Of a stretch of DNA of 64,000 bases, positions 61,774-64,000 are shown in pieces (within the stretch, counting starts at the first letter, position 1; each line of letters starts with the position of its first letter). The notes beneath the pieces were generated by a model. The model had not been told where the DNA came from and made no database searches. It was given only the letters and a program-made list of their open reading frames with translations. The stretch comes from Asaia siamensis (lineage in GTDB: Bacteria > Pseudomonadota > Alphaproteobacteria > Acetobacterales > Acetobacteraceae). The translations under genes and the position numbers were made by a program. The DNA is taken from NCBI RefSeq assembly GCF_014635085.1, contig NZ_BMCH01000007.1, positions 1-64,000 on the forward strand, in the 5' to 3' direction.

Positions 61774-62016
61774 CCTCGTTTCTTGTCAGAGGTAGGTGCT
61801 GTCTGCAGACGCAACTAAACCATGATCTGTCAGAGGAGGGCGCGCGCTTTAGAGGAGAGCCATGTGGATGGTACTAAAAGCTCCGAGCGTAAGCGTACGA
61901 AGCGTTGATGTTTGCCAATGAAGGGCTTCGTCATGATGCCGCGGCTTGCGTGCCGGACGTGACAAGGGAAAGGCGTTGTGGGTGCTTAACCCTTGGCCTT
62001 GCGTGTTATGACGGCG
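61774..62016. other. Intergenic region downstream of the orphan gene
   Basis: About 240 bp that returns to normal composition within ~30 bases of the stop. Nothing I can name; the segment GAGCGTAAGCG (61878-61888) also occurs near 59830 on the other side of the AT-rich gene, but is too short to call a repeat. Confidence 0.35.
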
Positions 62017-62057
62017 CCCTGTCTGGTCATGATCCGATGATCATTGACCAGACAGGG
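62017..62057 (-). terminator. Long hairpin after etfA
   Basis: CCCTGTCTGGTCA (62017-62029) pairs perfectly with TGACCAGACAGGG (62045-62057), and the apex adds TGATC-CGAT-GATCA with one bulged T, giving 18 bp. It begins eight bases past the etfA stop. No U tract follows on the minus strand. Confidence 0.65.
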
Positions 62058-62064
62058 GCCTGAC

Positions 62065-62982
62065 TCAGGCGCCGAGTTCGGCCTTGAGTTGAGGCAGCAC
62101 CTCGAAGAGATCGCCAACAAGACCATAATCGGCCACGCTGAAGATCGGGGCTTCGGGGTCCATGTTGACGGCTACGATCACGCGGCTGTCTTTCATGCCA
62201 GCCAGATGCTGGATGGCACCCGACAGACCGACGGCGATATAGAGTTCCGGAGCCACGATCTTGCCGGTCTGGCCGACCTGCATTTCGTTCGGAGCAAATC
62301 CGGCATCGACAGCAGCGCGCGACGCACCGATAGCGGCACCGAGCTTGTCAGCGACGGGTTCGAGCAGCTTGAAGTTGGCGGCGTCCTTCAGACCGCGCCC
62401 ACCCGAAATCACCACGCGGGCGGATTCCAGTTCGGGACGATCGGAATGGGTCAGCTCGATGCCGACATACTCGGCATCAGGCACCTCGACAGCTGCCGAG
62501 ATCGCCTCGACAGGAGCAGGCGCCGCATCGCTGAGGCTGGCAGCATCGAAATTGGCGTTACGCACCGTCAGCACCTTGATGGCGTCGCGCGAGCGCACCG
62601 TCGACAGGGCACTACCGGCATAGATCGGACGCACAAACGTATTGGCGTCGATGATCTCGACCACTTCGGTGATCGGCTGGACATCAAGCAGACCGGCCAC
62701 GCGAGGCAGTACGTTCTTGCCATAGGCGGTCGCGGCGGAAACGATATGATCGTAGTCCGAAGCGCGATCGGCGATCAGCGCTGCAATGCTCTCGGCCAGA
62801 TGCGGGGTGGAGTCAGCATGAAGAACGCGGGTGACCCCCTCGATCCTTGCCGCTTCCTGAGCCCCATGGGCGCCAATCAGCAGGACATCGACAGCGCCGA
62901 AAGCGCGGGCGGCAGCAACAGCGGAAAGGCTGGCCTTCTTGATGGCGGCGCCTTCGGCTTCGATCAGAACCAGAGTAGTCAT
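62065..62982 (-). CDS. etfA: Electron transfer flavoprotein alpha subunit
   Basis: 305 residues. The C-terminal FAD-binding domain is clear: [19 protein letters not shown] near 187-205, [33 protein letters not shown] and the terminal [16 protein letters not shown]. With EtfB it passes electrons from acyl-CoA and other dehydrogenases to ETF-quinone oxidoreductase. The start follows the etfB stop by two bases. Confidence 0.96.
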   Translation of the reverse strand: MTTLVLIEAEGAAIKKASLSAVAAARAFGAVDVLLIGAHGAQEAARIEGVTRVLHADSTPHLAESIAALIADRASDYDHIVSAATAYGKNVLPRVAGLLDVQPITEVVEIIDANTFVRPIYAGSALSTVRSRDAIKVLTVRNANFDAASLSDAAPAPVEAISAAVEVPDAEYVGIELTHSDRPELESARVVISGGRGLKDAANFKLLEPVADKLGAAIGASRAAVDAGFAPNEMQVGQTGKIVAPELYIAVGLSGAIQHLAGMKDSRVIVAVNMDPEAPIFSVADYGLVGDLFEVLPQLKAELGA

Positions 62983-62984
62983 GC

Positions 62985-63734
62985 TCAGATCACCTTTGCT
63001 TCGTCACGCAGCTTGCCGACCAGTTCGGCAACGCTCGACACCTTGATGCCTGCCTGACGCACCGGCGGTTCGACCACACTCACGACTTCGAGGCGCGGCG
63101 CGATATCCACGCCCAGCGTATCGGCAGCAATGGTTTCGAGCGGCTTCTTCTTTGCCTTCATGATGTTCGGCATGGTGGCGTAGCGCGGCTCGTTGAGACG
63201 CAGATCGGTCGTGACAACGGCAGGCAGGGCCAGACGCACGGTCTCGAGACCGCCATCGGCCTCGCGCACCACGGTGATGCGGCCATCTTCAACAGCAACC
63301 GAGCTGGCAAAGGTGCCCTGCGGCCAGTTAAGGCGTGCTGCCAGAATCTGGCCTGTCGCATTCATGTCGTCGTCGATGGCCTGCTTGCCCATGACGACCA
63401 GACCGGGGTTTTCGCGGTCGATGATCACCTTGAGCAGCTTGGCAACAGCCAGCGGTTCGAGATCGGCATCGGTCTGCACCAGGATGCCACGATCGGCGCC
63501 CATGGCCATGGCGGTGCGCAGCACCGGCTGGGCTTCTGCCACGCCGATGGTCACAACCACGATTTCAGAGGCAGCGCCTTTTTCGCGAAGGCGGACGGCC
63601 TCCTCGACAGCAATTTCATCGAAGGGATTCATTGACATCTTCACGCCCTGCGTGTCGACGCCGCTGTTATCGGCCTTCACGCGGGGCTTGATGTTGTAAT
63701 CAACCACCCGCTTGACCGGGACCACTATCTTCAT
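62985..63734 (-). CDS. etfB: Electron transfer flavoprotein beta subunit
   Basis: 249 residues from the ATG at 63734, which has GAGGAA four bases upstream; the frame opens at 63773. [20 protein letters not shown] and [21 protein letters not shown] (start) are diagnostic, as is [16 protein letters not shown], part of the AMP/FAD loop. Sits between the ETF-QO gene and etfA in one operon. Confidence 0.95.
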   Translation of the reverse strand: MKIVVPVKRVVDYNIKPRVKADNSGVDTQGVKMSMNPFDEIAVEEAVRLREKGAASEIVVVTIGVAEAQPVLRTAMAMGADRGILVQTDADLEPLAVAKLLKVIIDRENPGLVVMGKQAIDDDMNATGQILAARLNWPQGTFASSVAVEDGRITVVREADGGLETVRLALPAVVTTDLRLNEPRYATMPNIMKAKKKPLETIAADTLGVDIAPRLEVVSVVEPPVRQAGIKVSSVAELVGKLRDEAKVI

Positions 63735-63792
63735 CTGTTCCTCGCCGATCCTGGAAATCTCGACTGGGTTCATACCCTATTGCGAATCAAAA

Positions 63793-64000
63793 TCACATAC
63801 CGACCGGATAATTCGGGCCGCCTGCCCCTTCGGGCACGCACCAGTCGATATTCTGTGTCGGGTCCTTTATGTCGCAGGTCTTGCAGTGCACGCAGTTCTG
63901 CGCGTTGATCTGCAGGCGCATAGTGCTGTTCTCTTCCAGCGCCTCATAGACACCGGCAGGGCAATAGCGGCTTTCAGGCGAGCGGAAGATATTCCAGTTG
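63793..64000 (-). CDS. ETF-quinone oxidoreductase, C-terminal end (cut by window edge)
   Basis: The last ~68 codons are present. They contain the 4Fe-4S cluster region with [28 protein letters not shown] and [17 protein letters not shown], the standard C-terminus of electron-transferring-flavoprotein dehydrogenase. It would take electrons from EtfAB into the quinone pool. The gene lies ~60 bases upstream of etfB. Confidence 0.93.
   Translation of the reverse strand, partial: NWNIFRSPESRYCPAGVYEALEENSTMRLQINAQNCVHCKTCDIKDPTQNIDWCVPEGAGGPNYPVGM

Noticed and set aside
1-64000. CRISPR array, prophage, or rRNA operon
   Set aside because: No regularly spaced direct repeats, phage structural genes or rRNA segments were seen anywhere in the window.

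Overview
The window is one contiguous piece of a GC-rich alphaproteobacterial chromosome, most likely from an acetic acid bacterium (Acetobacteraceae, an Asaia/Kozakia/Gluconobacter-like organism). This rests on a complete pqqABCDE operon, a periplasmic GH37 trehalase, glnA, an electron-transfer flavoprotein operon, several RND/FUSC-type efflux systems and the overall codon style. The exact genus is an inference; no rRNA or other taxonomic marker is present.

Layout. 1-3.7 kb: tail of an IS5-family transposase, then two glycosyltransferase genes (a GT2 enzyme and a DUF4422-GT8 fusion) and tRNA-Thr. 3.8-27.6 kb: mostly housekeeping and metabolic genes: an SRPBCC protein with a divergent LysR regulator, glnA, a PLP aminotransferase, trehalase, an MFS permease, tldD, small membrane and zinc-finger proteins, two catabolic enzymes, a Do-type protease, and an RNA-modification cluster (tadA, rluB, rsmD, an RluA-type synthase) around ftsK. 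27.5-32 kb: a dTDP-L-rhamnose operon (rfbB-rfbA-rfbC-rfbD) ending in a GT2 glycosyltransferase. 32.5-44.5 kb: a MATE exporter, a DUF885 peptidase-like protein, a complete CzcCBA-type RND efflux operon, an SDR and an AI-2E-type permease. 44.6-47.9 kb: pqqABCDE. 48-51.3 kb: hemE-HAD-hemJ on the minus strand, a gene-free region, then maf and tRNA-Ala on the plus strand. 51.6-57.3 kb: a ytcA-mdtN-mdtO-mdtP-marR efflux operon. 57.3-59.7 kb: allantoate amidohydrolase plus ureidoglycine-glyoxylate aminotransferase. 60.2-61.8 kb: an AT-rich orphan gene for a CDP-glycerol glycerophosphotransferase-like protein. 62-64 kb: etfA, etfB and the end of the ETF-quinone oxidoreductase gene.

The most interesting locus is the gap between divergent hemE and maf (50190-50507). 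In Caulobacter, Rickettsia and several Rhizobiales the chromosomal origin lies beside hemE, with maf in the same conserved cluster. This gap has an AT-rich stretch, one near-consensus and several weaker DnaA-box-like sites, and an array of twelve GTAC tetranucleotides in about 216 bp that falls into several exactly repeated subtypes. I propose it as a candidate oriC with an undescribed GTAC repeat array; this is an inference from context and motifs.

Other items of note are a dispersed intergenic repeat of about 100 bp in three copies (23.9, 34.0 and 47.9 kb), alternative hairpins in the pqqA leader plus a strong hairpin between pqqA and pqqB, and a predicted membrane-tethered excisionase-like DNA-binding protein at 14.0 kb. 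AT-rich islands surround the surface-polysaccharide genes, as expected for acquired DNA. Start codons were moved inward where a ribosome binding site, signal peptide or coupled stop codon argued for it.
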